From the NCBI GenBank assembly GCA_913019905.1, contig CAJVZD010000041.1:1-41546 (forward strand): 41,546 nt of DNA. Reading direction: 5' to 3'. The translations under genes and the position numbers were made by a program. Source of the stretch: an uncultured Cellvibrionales bacterium (GTDB lineage: Bacteria > Pseudomonadota > Gammaproteobacteria > Pseudomonadales > Dasaniaceae). The notes beneath the pieces were generated by a model, which had not been told where the DNA came from, made no database searches, and saw nothing but the letters and a program-made list of their open reading frames with translations. This document shows positions 32,956 through 41,546 of the stretch, in pieces (the first letter of the stretch is position 1; each line of letters starts with the position of its first letter).

Positions 32956-35619
32956 CTAAGGGCCCTGAATCCAGCGCCCCAATACTTGCTCAAGCTCATC
33001 CGGGTCAATGGGTTTGGGCACATAGTCGCTCATACCCGACGCCAAACATTTATCTCGGTCCCCTTTCATCGTGTTGGCTGTCATCGCAACAATAGGAACC
33101 GATTTCAAGTGGGCGATGTTACTTTTCCTTATTTCCCTGGTAGCCTGGTACCCATCCATTACTGGCATTTGGCAATCCATCAATATCAAATCAAATCTAG
33201 CGTCCGTATTGAGCAGGTCAAGCGCCTGTTTCCCGTCTTCGGCGACTTCAATCTCGTGGCCCAGATCTTCTAAAATACCTTGCGCAACCGCAACATTAAT
33301 CTTGTTGTCTTCAACTAACAGTAACCGGATCGGAATAGCCGGTTTGCTTAGTGCCTCAACAACCTGCTCCTGATCTTTTTTGACTTCCTGCGCTCCAGTA
33401 AAATGCGCGATGAGAGCCGTCGGCAAAATAGGTGTGGCAACGCTTATTCCGGTTTTTGGAAACCGACCAATGTGGGTAAGCTCACACAGTGAAAAGGACT
33501 TGTGCAGAAGACTTTCCCATCTCTCGATTTCACTTTCGAAAAAGACCCAATCTATTGATTTCCCATCAATCCGCCGCAGCGCGTCACCTACCGATCCAGC
33601 CTGATGGATATTTCCACCCCATTGTTTCATTAGTCGTCCCATCGCTAAGCGAACTTGACGGTTGGAATGTACTACTAGAATATTCGAGCCACCTAAATTG
33701 ACGCCGTCCTGCGCCACCATCTCTTCACCTGAAGAAAATTCGAGGATGGCTGTAAAGTTGCTACCCTTATTAACCTTACTGCTGACTTTTATCTCACCGG
33801 ACATGAGCTCGCAGAGGTCTTTTACAATCGTTAGACCGAGCCCGGTACCACCGTAGTTACGAGTTGTCGACTCATCCGCTTGCGTAAAACAATCAAACAA
33901 ATCAGGAAGTTTTTCCGGCGGTATTCCCACTCCTGTATCGGCCACCTTGATTTCAAGGACTATTGCCGACGCTGACTTTTTCGTACCAACTTGCACAACA
34001 ATTTCTCCTTTCGCGGTAAACTTAATCGCGTTGGATATCAGATTGGTGAGAATTTGTCGAAGTCGCGTCGGGTCTCCATTTATACCGCTAATTGCCAGAG
34101 CCGAAGTATCGAGAACAAGTTCCAGGCCTTTTTCATAAGCGAGATAGGCGAATGATTCAACAGTGTCTTCAAGAACTTCCAGTAGATCAAAATCCACTAC
34201 TTCTAATTCGAGTTTACCCGCATCAATTTTCGAAAAATCCAAAATATCGTTGATTAATCCCAGTAGCGAGTCAGCACTCGATTTTGCCATTCGAACCTGA
34301 TCAGCCTGCACTTGATCTAAACTCGATTTTTGCAACAAATTTAGCATGCCAATAACCCCATTCATTGGCGTTCGAATTTCGTGGCTCATGGTCGCGAGGA
34401 AAGTACTTCGCGCATTCACTCTTTCCTCGGAGACTTGCGCGCGTAACTTTTCCTCGTTAAACCGGTTCCCTAACCCACAAGTGATTAAGATAACCATGAC
34501 TGTCATACCAATATCAAAGAAGGAGAGATAATCCGCTTCACCGGGAATTAAAGAAAGAGCATCAAGAAATGAGAGAGCAATAAAGAAACAAAATAAGCTG
34601 TAGGCGGCGAATAAGAACTTCGCACTGGGCTCTCTCCTCAACACCGCTCGTACTGTTGCAATGAATGCTAATATGGGCACAGTAAAAAATATCGCTAACG
34701 TTAGAGCCGGTGCATAAGAGAACACGGGAAAGACCGTACATACCACGAGTCCCAACGAACAATATAATAGTGTTTTAGACAACCGTGGCCCCCACAACCA
34801 CAAGCGCAGAAATTGCTGGGTAAAAATGCCCACTAAGGCAAAGGTCATCCCAGTAGTCATCCGCCCCATTATAGGGTTCACTTCAGGCGTGTTTGGCCAG
34901 AGTAACTGAAAACCCATGCCGGAAAAATGTAATTGAACCAGAAATACGCTTAAAGTTAAGCCAAATCCAGCAAGAAAAACGTACTCTCGGGTCACCAAAA
35001 ACACGGTCATGCAAAAAAGTACAAGCAGACCATAAAAACCAAACATCACTCCATAAGTTAACTGCGTATTAATCGCGCGCTCTATTAAACCCTTTGAATT
35101 CTCTAAATAAATACCACTCTCTATAGGCGCATTCGTCTTCAACCGTAACAACAGCTCATGATCCCCTGGACGAGTATCAACTTGTATAGCCCAACCGGGG
35201 AAGTTTGCTTTCCGCGTCGAAAAAATTGTGTTGGTACCCGTTTTTAGGTGCTGGATTTGTTGCCCGTCTACATTCTGAAATACTTCGAAGTCCCGTATAT
35301 GAGGCATATTCAGCACCAAATACCAGAATCCAGGCGATTGCTTTATGGAAGAATCCACTGTAACGGTATAAGGGATTTTTACCCAAACGTGAGAACGTAC
35401 GAAGCCAAAATCTAAACGTTTAGAGGGATTTTCGATGAACTTTTGTTGTTGCGCTTCCAAAGCCGTTAGGGATTCGCTTGTTTTATAATAATACAGATGA
35501 GGTGCAAGATTAATACTCGGGTCAGCTGGACCAAACTGAAAGACAGGATTGCCATGGCAAGCTAATGCACTCACAAAGACCAAGTGTAAAAAAAGTATAA
35601 TGGAAGGAGCTCTTCTCAT
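32956..35619 (-). CDS. 7TMR-DISM hybrid histidine kinase with two receiver-like domains
   Basis: An 887-residue sensor kinase. A signal segment (1-23) is followed by a periplasmic 7TMR-DISMED2 domain (about 30-170) and the seven-helix 7TMR-DISM membrane domain (about 185-385). HisKA has H413 (SHEIRTPMNG). The HATPase covers about 510-620 (NLISNAIKF, DTGVGIPPEK, GTGLGLTIV). Residues about 644-750 look like a receiver that has lost its acidic pair (ILVVHSN) and phospho-acceptor (FFESE), a pseudo-receiver. A complete receiver follows with phospho-acceptor D815 (LILMDCQMPVMDG). DISM sensors respond to carbohydrates or other ligands; this one is unknown. It is convergent with the bufferin operon. 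Confidence 0.9.
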   Translation of the reverse strand: MRRAPSIILFLHLVFVSALACHGNPVFQFGPADPSINLAPHLYYYKTSESLTALEAQQQKFIENPSKRLDFGFVRSHVWVKIPYTVTVDSSIKQSPGFWYLVLNMPHIRDFEVFQNVDGQQIQHLKTGTNTIFSTRKANFPGWAIQVDTRPGDHELLLRLKTNAPIESGIYLENSKGLIERAINTQLTYGVMFGFYGLLVLFCMTVFLVTREYVFLAGFGLTLSVFLVQLHFSGMGFQLLWPNTPEVNPIMGRMTTGMTFALVGIFTQQFLRLWLWGPRLSKTLLYCSLGLVVCTVFPVFSYAPALTLAIFFTVPILAFIATVRAVLRREPSAKFLFAAYSLFCFFIALSFLDALSLIPGEADYLSFFDIGMTVMVILITCGLGNRFNEEKLRAQVSEERVNARSTFLATMSHEIRTPMNGVIGMLNLLQKSSLDQVQADQVRMAKSSADSLLGLINDILDFSKIDAGKLELEVVDFDLLEVLEDTVESFAYLAYEKGLELVLDTSALAISGINGDPTRLRQILTNLISNAIKFTAKGEIVVQVGTKKSASAIVLEIKVADTGVGIPPEKLPDLFDCFTQADESTTRNYGGTGLGLTIVKDLCELMSGEIKVSSKVNKGSNFTAILEFSSGEEMVAQDGVNLGGSNILVVHSNRQVRLAMGRLMKQWGGNIHQAGSVGDALRRIDGKSIDWVFFESEIERWESLLHKSFSLCELTHIGRFPKTGISVATPILPTALIAHFTGAQEVKKDQEQVVEALSKPAIPIRLLLVEDNKINVAVAQGILEDLGHEIEVAEDGKQALDLLNTDARFDLILMDCQMPVMDGYQATREIRKSNIAHLKSVPIVAMTANTMKGDRDKCLASGMSDYVPKPIDPDELEQVLGRWIQGP

Positions 35620-35981
35620 CGCTAAGTCGCAGTTTATCTCTCAAATTCGTCACTGCAGAATAAGATCTCGCAGGACGAAAGTCCACCGTTAAGAACCTTA
35701 ACTGCATACTATTCGTCACCAATTGAACGCCATAGCAAATATCAGTCAATGCCTCTATTTTTTTCCCTGCTATCCACCACAATACCGTCTTTATCAGGTT
35801 TTAAACTAGGGACGAAAGCCCATTAATCGCAGGTATTGATATTTGACTGTTAAGTGAATAAAACGAAACAAGTTATCCCGTGCTTTCCCGTCCCCTGCAA
35901 AGCAAGCTTATCCTGCATACCGTTATAGAACGCTGCAGCCGATTGCACTGCGAGAAGGGTATGTTTCTAACCAAATCACGG
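35620..35981. other. Gap of about 360 bp between hybrid kinase and peptidase genes
   Basis: It holds the promoter of the minus-strand kinase and the end of the S9 peptidase transcript. Open frames here only overlap real genes. Nothing else is recognised. Confidence 0.5.
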
Positions 35982-38024
35982 TTAGGATGTAAGGTTGTCG
36001 ATCGTCACAGGCTCTATTTCTTCAGCGGAAGAAAAATCAAAAATTCGCGAATAGAAGTAGTATTCAGCGTCGAGCGCACGCTTGATGTTGGCAGCCACAC
36101 GAAAACCGTGTTGCTCCTCGGCAAAAGGAACATACGCAACAGGCAGCCCCTTATCGCGAAGTGCACTGACCATCATTTCGGTTTGATTTGGAGGCACGAC
36201 TTTATCCTCCAGTCCCTGAAAGAAAATGACCGGACACGCGAGTTTATCGGTATGGTTAATTGGAGATCGGTCCCGATAGGTTTGCATTTGTTGCGGATAG
36301 GGGCCAATAATTCGATCGAGATAACGTGATTCAAATTTATGCGTATCACGCGCTAGTGCCTCCAGGTCACTGACGCCATAGTAACTCGCGCCCGCCTTAA
36401 AAACATCGAAAAACGTTAACGCGGCCAAGGTCGTGTATCCGCCCGCGCTGCCACCTCTTATCGCGAGTCTGTCACCATCAACATCACCGCGCTCAAGCAA
36501 ATATTGTGCGCCACGAATACAATCTTCCGTATCGACGACGCCCCAATTAGCATAAAGACTATTTCGGTATGCTCGACCAAAGCCGGTGCTGCCTCGATAG
36601 TTGACATCCAATACTGCAAATCCGCGACTAGTCCAATACTGAATGGATAGAGTCAAAGCATTACTGGTCGCGCCGGTAGGACCACCATGAATGAAGACAA
36701 GCAGCGGTGGTTTTTCATTGTCGTCTGCGATGAAATCTTTGTTTGCAGGCGCATAGTAGAAGCCATGAGACTGAGCATTTTCTCCAGATGGATAGGAAAT
36801 GGTCTCGGGTATCGAAAGGTATCCTGTGTCAATTTTTAAGTCGGCAGATACCTTAACTATTGCCGTTGTTTTTCGCACCAGATCCAAGGCAACGATAGCT
36901 TTTGCGTTTATCGGTGAAGCGCCAAGAAAAACAAGTTTATCTTTTTGCAATTGAAGATGACTAATGACCGAATAATCCAGATCAATCGATTGGACACTAA
37001 AGGCGATAGAATCCTTACCTAACACTTCTCCTTTGAGACAACGATACTGCTGATCATCGTCTTCCGCGAGCATTACTCTGTCAGCTACTATTTCCGACAA
37101 ATTAATCGAAACCAGCTTATCTTCGCCGTTATCTGATATCGTGCAGATCAATTGAGACGCCGAACGGAATAAAAAATTCGACAACCCGAAAGACCAATGA
37201 GGCGATCCGAATTCAACATCGGCCCGAAAGATTGTTTCGACTTTTCCATTATTAAGTCGACAAATATTCCACCAACCGCTTTTATCAGAAACAAAGTAAA
37301 GCTTCCCGTCGGGCGACCAAATCGGATGACCGGTCGATTCGTTTTCACCACCACTGACGCGGCGACTTTCTGCGATCATTCCTTTTGCATCGAGGTCTGC
37401 GAGCCAAATTTCAGATTCATCCCAAGGCATATTAGGGTGGTTCCAACACATCCAGGCAAGTTGGTTTCCATCTGGGCTCAAAACGGGACTAGAGTAAAAA
37501 TCATAGCCCGAGGCCAAGGGAGTCATTTTTCCGTCTTTAGGATTTATTGTCACTATCGAGTTAATGGCTTCAATATGGGGATTACTGTGGTCCTCAACAA
37601 TTGCAATCAGTCTATGTCTAAAGCCGTCCATCGTCATATTGGCAAAACGACAATCTTTATCGTCAGTGATGATTTCTATGTCGCACGCCACATCCGTATG
37701 CTTGAACCGGTATAACTGCTGGTCAGCGAAGTTTGAAAAATAGATAGTATCGCCGTCAACGAGATAAGACCCTCCTCCGTACTCATGTACTCGCGTACGG
37801 ACGTTAAATGGCGCTGGAGTGAGGTCTCTTAGCTGTCCAGATTTATCTTGTTGTACAAGAACGTAGCGTCCGCCTTCAGTTGGTCGCCCCTCCAACCAAA
37901 ATATTTTCTCCTCCGTGACACAAATAGACCCAAGAGCTATGGAGCCAGACACGATAAGGTCACTGGTAATCGGAGAATTCCAGCTACCGTAGTTTCTTGT
38001 CGTTTTTTCCACCGTATCTACCAT
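35982..38024 (-). CDS. S9 prolyl oligopeptidase family peptidase
   Basis: A 680-residue protein without a signal peptide, so probably cytoplasmic. Residues about 30-400 form a beta-propeller with TolB-like blades (LSPDGNQLAW, WSPDGKLYFV). The C-terminal alpha/beta hydrolase has the catalytic triad S526 (RGGSAGG), D607 (EDKVVPP) and H639 (EEQHGF). The oxyanion segment is FIHGGPTG near 450. This is the dipeptidyl/acylaminoacyl peptidase branch of family S9, which cleaves short peptides. A LysR gene starts on the same strand just upstream, with 72 bp between. Confidence 0.9.
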   Translation of the reverse strand: MVDTVEKTTRNYGSWNSPITSDLIVSGSIALGSICVTEEKIFWLEGRPTEGGRYVLVQQDKSGQLRDLTPAPFNVRTRVHEYGGGSYLVDGDTIYFSNFADQQLYRFKHTDVACDIEIITDDKDCRFANMTMDGFRHRLIAIVEDHSNPHIEAINSIVTINPKDGKMTPLASGYDFYSSPVLSPDGNQLAWMCWNHPNMPWDESEIWLADLDAKGMIAESRRVSGGENESTGHPIWSPDGKLYFVSDKSGWWNICRLNNGKVETIFRADVEFGSPHWSFGLSNFLFRSASQLICTISDNGEDKLVSINLSEIVADRVMLAEDDDQQYRCLKGEVLGKDSIAFSVQSIDLDYSVISHLQLQKDKLVFLGASPINAKAIVALDLVRKTTAIVKVSADLKIDTGYLSIPETISYPSGENAQSHGFYYAPANKDFIADDNEKPPLLVFIHGGPTGATSNALTLSIQYWTSRGFAVLDVNYRGSTGFGRAYRNSLYANWGVVDTEDCIRGAQYLLERGDVDGDRLAIRGGSAGGYTTLAALTFFDVFKAGASYYGVSDLEALARDTHKFESRYLDRIIGPYPQQMQTYRDRSPINHTDKLACPVIFFQGLEDKVVPPNQTEMMVSALRDKGLPVAYVPFAEEQHGFRVAANIKRALDAEYYFYSRIFDFSSAEEIEPVTIDNLTS

Positions 38025-38096
38025 GATTTTTTACCACTAATGAATTTATTTCGACCCAAATGGCCATACATAAGACTTTTCATTGGGATAACGCCG

Positions 38097-39002
38097 CTAT
38101 TGTATATCGTCATCGTTACCAATCGCTTCCAATAACCATTGTCGAAATATCGCTATGTTTCTATTGTCAGCTCTCTCCCTGCGGCAAACCAGATACCACT
38201 CGCCGGCGGCACTAATGCGCTGACCGGGAAATAGCTCTACCAATAACCCCGCCTTGATATCACGGGAGACATAAGGCTGCATACCCAGAGCCACGCCGAG
38301 ACCTTGAGTGGCTGTCGATAGAGCATGATCGTAACTATCAAATTGTAACCCACCGTCGAGATCAATGTCCGGTAGGTTAACGCCGTCTAACCATAGGTAC
38401 CAATCTTTCTTCGATGGATACACCTGCAGTACGGTGTGCTGGCGCAAGTCTTCAACGCGCTTCAGCGGTGTTTCTCCTGTGATCAATGAGGGGCTTGCTA
38501 CCGGAAATAGCTCAGACGAAAAAAGATAGTCGTAATGCAATTTTTCGGAAGCACGACTACCTATCATCACGCAAAGATCGACATCTTCTTGCTCAAAATT
38601 CACATCTCTTTGTGAGGTATTCAAGCGAATCTGAATCTCTGGATAGGTCTTATAAAAGGACGGCAGGCGCGGAATCAGCCATCGTATGGCAAAGGTAGAA
38701 TAGAGCTGTACAGTCAGAACCGCTGATGATTGTGGCGAGCGAAGTAATTCGGTGCCCTCTGCTATTTGATCAAAAGCATTACGCAAAACGGGGTAATAAA
38801 TACTGCCTAACTTGGAGAGTTCAACCGATCTGGCTTTACGAACAAATAACTCGACCCCCAGGTTTTCCTCCAACAATTTTATCTGATGACTAACTGCAGA
38901 ATGGGAAACACACAACTCTTCCGCGGCGTTTCGAAAAGAACCATGGCGCGCGGCGGCTTCAAAACTACGTAAGGCATTTAACGGTGGTATTTTTTTTCGC
39001 AT
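38097..39002 (-). CDS. LysR-family regulator, GcvA-like
   Basis: A 301-residue LysR protein with the GcvA-type opening PPLNALRSFEAAARHGSF and a typical helix-turn-helix (NAAEELCVSHSAVSHQIKLLEENLG). The effector domain shows the subgroup motifs RDVNFEQEDVDLCVMIG and GLGVALGMQPYV. The ATG at 39002 is preferred over an upstream one at 39023 by comparison with the subgroup. It is divergent from the SDR gene, with a 304-bp shared upstream region, and likely controls it together with the quinone oxidoreductase. Confidence 0.9.
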   Translation of the reverse strand: MRKKIPPLNALRSFEAAARHGSFRNAAEELCVSHSAVSHQIKLLEENLGVELFVRKARSVELSKLGSIYYPVLRNAFDQIAEGTELLRSPQSSAVLTVQLYSTFAIRWLIPRLPSFYKTYPEIQIRLNTSQRDVNFEQEDVDLCVMIGSRASEKLHYDYLFSSELFPVASPSLITGETPLKRVEDLRQHTVLQVYPSKKDWYLWLDGVNLPDIDLDGGLQFDSYDHALSTATQGLGVALGMQPYVSRDIKAGLLVELFPGQRISAAGEWYLVCRRERADNRNIAIFRQWLLEAIGNDDDIQ

Positions 39003-39306
39003 GCTGCACCCAGTCCACGACAAGATAGATGAATTTAATTCAACCCAAAATCTGATATTTGAGTTTGTCGTCTGATCATATCGATGTCAAACTATCAATT
39101 CGAACAATAGTAGGTGATCTACTCTTTGCTAGTCGCTCTCTTTGTCTGGAAATGCCCTCCCAGTACAGCCGAACTTATGTTTGAAAGAGATTAGCCTTTG
39201 TTATGACATTGCCGAGCGAAACTGTAATCAACATTTTGTTATACTTTCTTTTTTGCTCCGATTAGCCTTGGAACGTAAAAATCACTGGTGTTATCAGGAA
39301 AATACA
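39003..39306. promoter_or_regulatory. Divergent promoter region LysR / SDR with small inverted repeats
   Basis: Inverted repeats AGTTTG (39062-39067) with CAAACT (39088-39093), and AGTAG-GTGAT-CTACT (39109-39123), lie between the two starts. Either could be the LysR operator. No gene is present. Confidence 0.35.
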
Positions 39307-40107
39307 ATGACAGCGAACATTACCGGTTTTAAATCAGACCAAGTCGTATTGGTTACCGCGGGAGCTTCGGGAATAGGACTTTGCATCGCGCAAACCTTTA
39401 TGGCTCAAGGCTGTAAGGTTCACATTTGTGATATCGACAGCAGCAGCGTCAAACAGTTTACGGAGGTCTATCCAGCGGCAACTGCGTCGGTAACCGACAT
39501 TTCCAAACCAGTCGACGTCGATCAATTGTTTGAAGATATCAATCAGCATTACGGCAAACTCGATATACTCATTAACAATGCCGGTATTGCCGGACCCACG
39601 GCCGCGGTGGAAGATATTGATATCGATGCGTGGAATCAAACCGTTAACATCAATCTTAGCGGCCCATTTTACATCACCCGAAAAGCGGTACCGCTTTTAA
39701 AGAAATCAGGAGGCGGGTCTATTATCAACATTGCTTCCAATGCAGGGCTTTTCGGACTTCCCCTTCGGTCCGCTTATACCGCAAGCAAATGGGCGATCAT
39801 CGGATTAACTAAAACCTGGGCAATGGAGCTCGGCGCCGACAATATTCGCGTCAACGCTTTATGCCCAGGCAGCGTTAACGGCCCACGTATTGAACAAGTT
39901 ATTGAAAGAGACGCTTTGGAACGCGCCGTTAGCACAGCTAGTATTCGTGAAATATACCAAAGACAAAGTTCAATGCGCCTATTTGTCGATGCGCAAGACG
40001 TCGCAAACATGGCCCTTTTTCTCAGTTCCGACCTGGGCGCCAAAATTTCTGGGCAGGCAATGGGCATTGACGGACATACGGAAGGACTATCCAACTGGTT
40101 GACATAA
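39307..40107 (+). CDS. SDR-family oxidoreductase
   Basis: A 266-residue classical short-chain dehydrogenase. The cofactor loop reads TAGASGIG (17-24), NNAG is at 90-93, and the catalytic residues are S144, Y157 and K161 (YTASK). D42 after the second strand (HICDID) favours NAD over NADP. The ATG at 39307 has AGGA 8 bases upstream; the frame is open 165 bases further but without signals. The C-terminal VNGPRIEQVIERDA segment is like that of 3-hydroxy or polyol dehydrogenases. It is followed by a quinone oxidoreductase gene 92 bp away on the same strand. Substrate unknown. Confidence 0.9.
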   Translation: MTANITGFKSDQVVLVTAGASGIGLCIAQTFMAQGCKVHICDIDSSSVKQFTEVYPAATASVTDISKPVDVDQLFEDINQHYGKLDILINNAGIAGPTAAVEDIDIDAWNQTVNINLSGPFYITRKAVPLLKKSGGGSIINIASNAGLFGLPLRSAYTASKWAIIGLTKTWAMELGADNIRVNALCPGSVNGPRIEQVIERDALERAVSTASIREIYQRQSSMRLFVDAQDVANMALFLSSDLGAKISGQAMGIDGHTEGLSNWLT

Positions 40108-40199
40108 TAACGGGGTTGACGGCTGACTCGATGGCGAGTGCAATCGGTATAACTCAGTATTTCTAATAGAATAATCTACACCTTTATTTGGAGAACAAG

Positions 40200-41189
40200 A
40201 TGAAAGCGGTATGGTTTGAACGTTTTGGCAACGCAGCAGAATCGCTTATTATCGGTGAGCAGCCGAACCCTGTAGCAGGCCCAGGGGAAGTAATGATAAA
40301 ACTCAAGACCAGCGGCGTTAATCCATCGGACGTAAAAAAACGTGCCGGTGCATTCCCCAACTTACTGGATGACGGATTGGTCATTCCCCACAGTGACGGC
40401 GCGGGTATTATCGAGGCTGTCGGCACAGGTGTAAGCTCAGAACGCATTGGTGAAAGGGTATTCGTCTACCAAGCTCAGTATGGCCGGCGATTTGGCACCG
40501 CCGCTGAATATGTCTGTCTGGAGTCACGTCGCGCGCCGAAATTACCGGATAATACTTCTTTTGACGTCGGCGCCTGTATCGGCATTCCGATATTAACGGC
40601 GCATCGCTGCGTATTTGCTGACGGCTCAGTGGAGGGACAGACGATTGTCGTCACGGGTGGCGCCGGTCGTGTCGGCTACTACGCTATTCAATGGGCCAAA
40701 CAGGCCGGTGCTACAGTTATCGCAACAGCCAGCAATCCGGCCGATGAGCGAACCTGCAGAGACGCGGGCGCTGACCATGTCGTCAACCACAGAGATGACC
40801 AATGGGGTCAGCAAGTACTCGACTGTACTCGAGGCGAAAAAGTAAACCGCGTTATCGATGTCGAATTTGGTGCGAACTTACCTGAAGTGTTAACCTTTAT
40901 TGGTACTAGTGGCACCATAGCGACCTATTCTTCAACACAGGTCAAAGAACCGAAGCTGCCCTTTGTTCAAATGATGTTTATGGATTTGAATCTGCGCCTC
41001 GTTATCGTCTATGCCATGCCAGAACAAGCCAAAGAACAAGCAATAAGAGACACCCAGAAATATCTGGAAGAAGGAAAACTTCAGCACCGCGTGGCTTCTA
41101 ATTTACCCTTCAATCAAATGGCACAGTCACACGAGCTCATCGAGGAAGGAAGTGTGCGCGGTTGCGTCGTCGTTAACATTGACCAGTGA
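40200..41189 (+). CDS. Zinc-free medium-chain dehydrogenase / quinone oxidoreductase (QOR-like)
   Basis: A 329-residue MDR protein. The N-terminal half has SGVNPSDVKKRAGAFP, typical of NADPH:quinone reductases, and no zinc-binding cysteines. The NADPH site is GGAGRVG at 153-159. GGAGAA lies 6 bases before the ATG. The protein would reduce a quinone or an alpha,beta-unsaturated carbonyl compound. It follows the SDR gene and may be co-transcribed with it. Its stop codon forms part of a perfect 11-bp inverted repeat. Confidence 0.9.
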   Translation: MKAVWFERFGNAAESLIIGEQPNPVAGPGEVMIKLKTSGVNPSDVKKRAGAFPNLLDDGLVIPHSDGAGIIEAVGTGVSSERIGERVFVYQAQYGRRFGTAAEYVCLESRRAPKLPDNTSFDVGACIGIPILTAHRCVFADGSVEGQTIVVTGGAGRVGYYAIQWAKQAGATVIATASNPADERTCRDAGADHVVNHRDDQWGQQVLDCTRGEKVNRVIDVEFGANLPEVLTFIGTSGTIATYSSTQVKEPKLPFVQMMFMDLNLRLVIVYAMPEQAKEQAIRDTQKYLEEGKLQHRVASNLPFNQMAQSHELIEEGSVRGCVVVNIDQ

Positions 41190-41211
41190 TTAGTCACTCA
41201 TCACTGGTCAA
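41179..41211. repeat. Perfect 11-bp inverted repeat overlapping the stop codon of the quinone oxidoreductase
   Basis: Arms TTGACCAGTGA (41179-41189) and TCACTGGTCAA (41201-41211) enclose an 11-base loop; the left arm holds the last codons and the TGA stop. It is followed by A residues, not T, so it is not a classical terminator on the plus strand. A second, weaker hairpin (GCCGCT and AGCGGC) lies at 41236-41257 in the same convergent gap. Confidence 0.75.
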
Positions 41212-41336
41212 AAATAACCAAATCAATAGGAGAATGCCGCTGGATCAGACTAGCGGCGATTCATCACTTGGATCGGTGAGCTAACGACGGCATTCAAAGG
41301 CCGGGTACTCGACCGTTTTTGTTAAGAACCCTACCG

Positions 41337-41546
41337 CTATTTCACCCAGTGCCCGGGATTATTAGTACGGTAACCCAAGGCTCTATAAGCCGCATCGACT
41401 AACATTTGACCGCGATCATTTAGCATTAAGCCTGCACCCATTTTAGTCATGGAATAACCAAAGCCCAATTGACAGTCTGGATCTGCGAAACCGATACTGC
41501 CGCCCGCCCCTACATGCCCAAAAGCTCTATCACCGATAATCGCTGT
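41337..41546 (-). CDS. Beta-lactamase-family serine hydrolase, C-terminal end only
   Basis: Only the last 69 residues are in the window; the gene continues beyond the right edge. The visible part starts with FGHVGAGGSIGFADP, the conserved segment of class C beta-lactamase/esterase (EstB-like) proteins, followed by LGFGYSMTKMG and a C-terminal helix ending in a stop at 41337-41339. The catalytic Ser-x-x-Lys is outside the window. A carboxylesterase or peptidase role is more likely than antibiotic resistance. It converges on the quinone oxidoreductase gene. Confidence 0.8.
   Translation of the reverse strand, partial: TAIIGDRAFGHVGAGGSIGFADPDCQLGFGYSMTKMGAGLMLNDRGQMLVDAAYRALGYRTNNPGHWVK

Overview
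The window reads as ordinary chromosome of a Gram-negative, aerobic, probably marine gammaproteobacterium. This is judged from Sec signal peptides, zf-HC2 anti-sigma, chemotaxis and hybrid-kinase genes, the RibA/RibBA arrangement, a bufferin operon and moderate base composition. No taxon can be fixed from sequence alone. No tRNA, rRNA, CRISPR array, prophage or insertion sequence was recognised.

Layout. 1-5.2 kb (minus strand): the 5' part of a secreted DUF4214/heme-c/DUF1549-like protein, an enoyl-CoA isomerase-like crotonase and a secreted beta-propeller/amidohydrolase. 5.5-9.5 kb: an orphan response regulator with a MarR-like output domain, a GreA/GreB-like factor, a DnaQ-like exonuclease and a LysR regulator. 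9.6-15 kb: an NAD-dependent epimerase, an aspartoacylase-like M14 enzyme beside a GCS2-type glutamate-cysteine ligase homologue, and a VOC protein divergent from a WYL regulator. 15-20.5 kb: a translationally coupled ECF sigma/anti-sigma pair, a class V aminotransferase, an acyl-CoA dehydrogenase and an RsgA-type GTPase.

20.5-24.8 kb holds an unusual carbamoyltransferase behind an attenuator-like leader, then ribBA-ribA convergent to it and divergent from a LysR regulator, with a perfect 10-bp inverted repeat in the divergent promoter. 25-36 kb is a signalling and copper-stress region: a YfiR-PAS-kinase-receiver hybrid, a chemoreceptor, the four-gene bufferin operon (bufA1-bufB-bufC-doxX) and a 7TMR-DISM hybrid kinase. 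36-41.5 kb carries an S9 prolyl oligopeptidase, a GcvA-like LysR regulator divergent from an SDR and a quinone oxidoreductase, and the 3' end of a beta-lactamase-family serine hydrolase.

The best second-look items are the carbamoyltransferase with its leader peptide and hairpin, the LysR palindrome at ribBA, the bufferin operon, short tandem or inverted repeats that overlap gene ends or a start region, and a small DnaA-box cluster between convergent genes.
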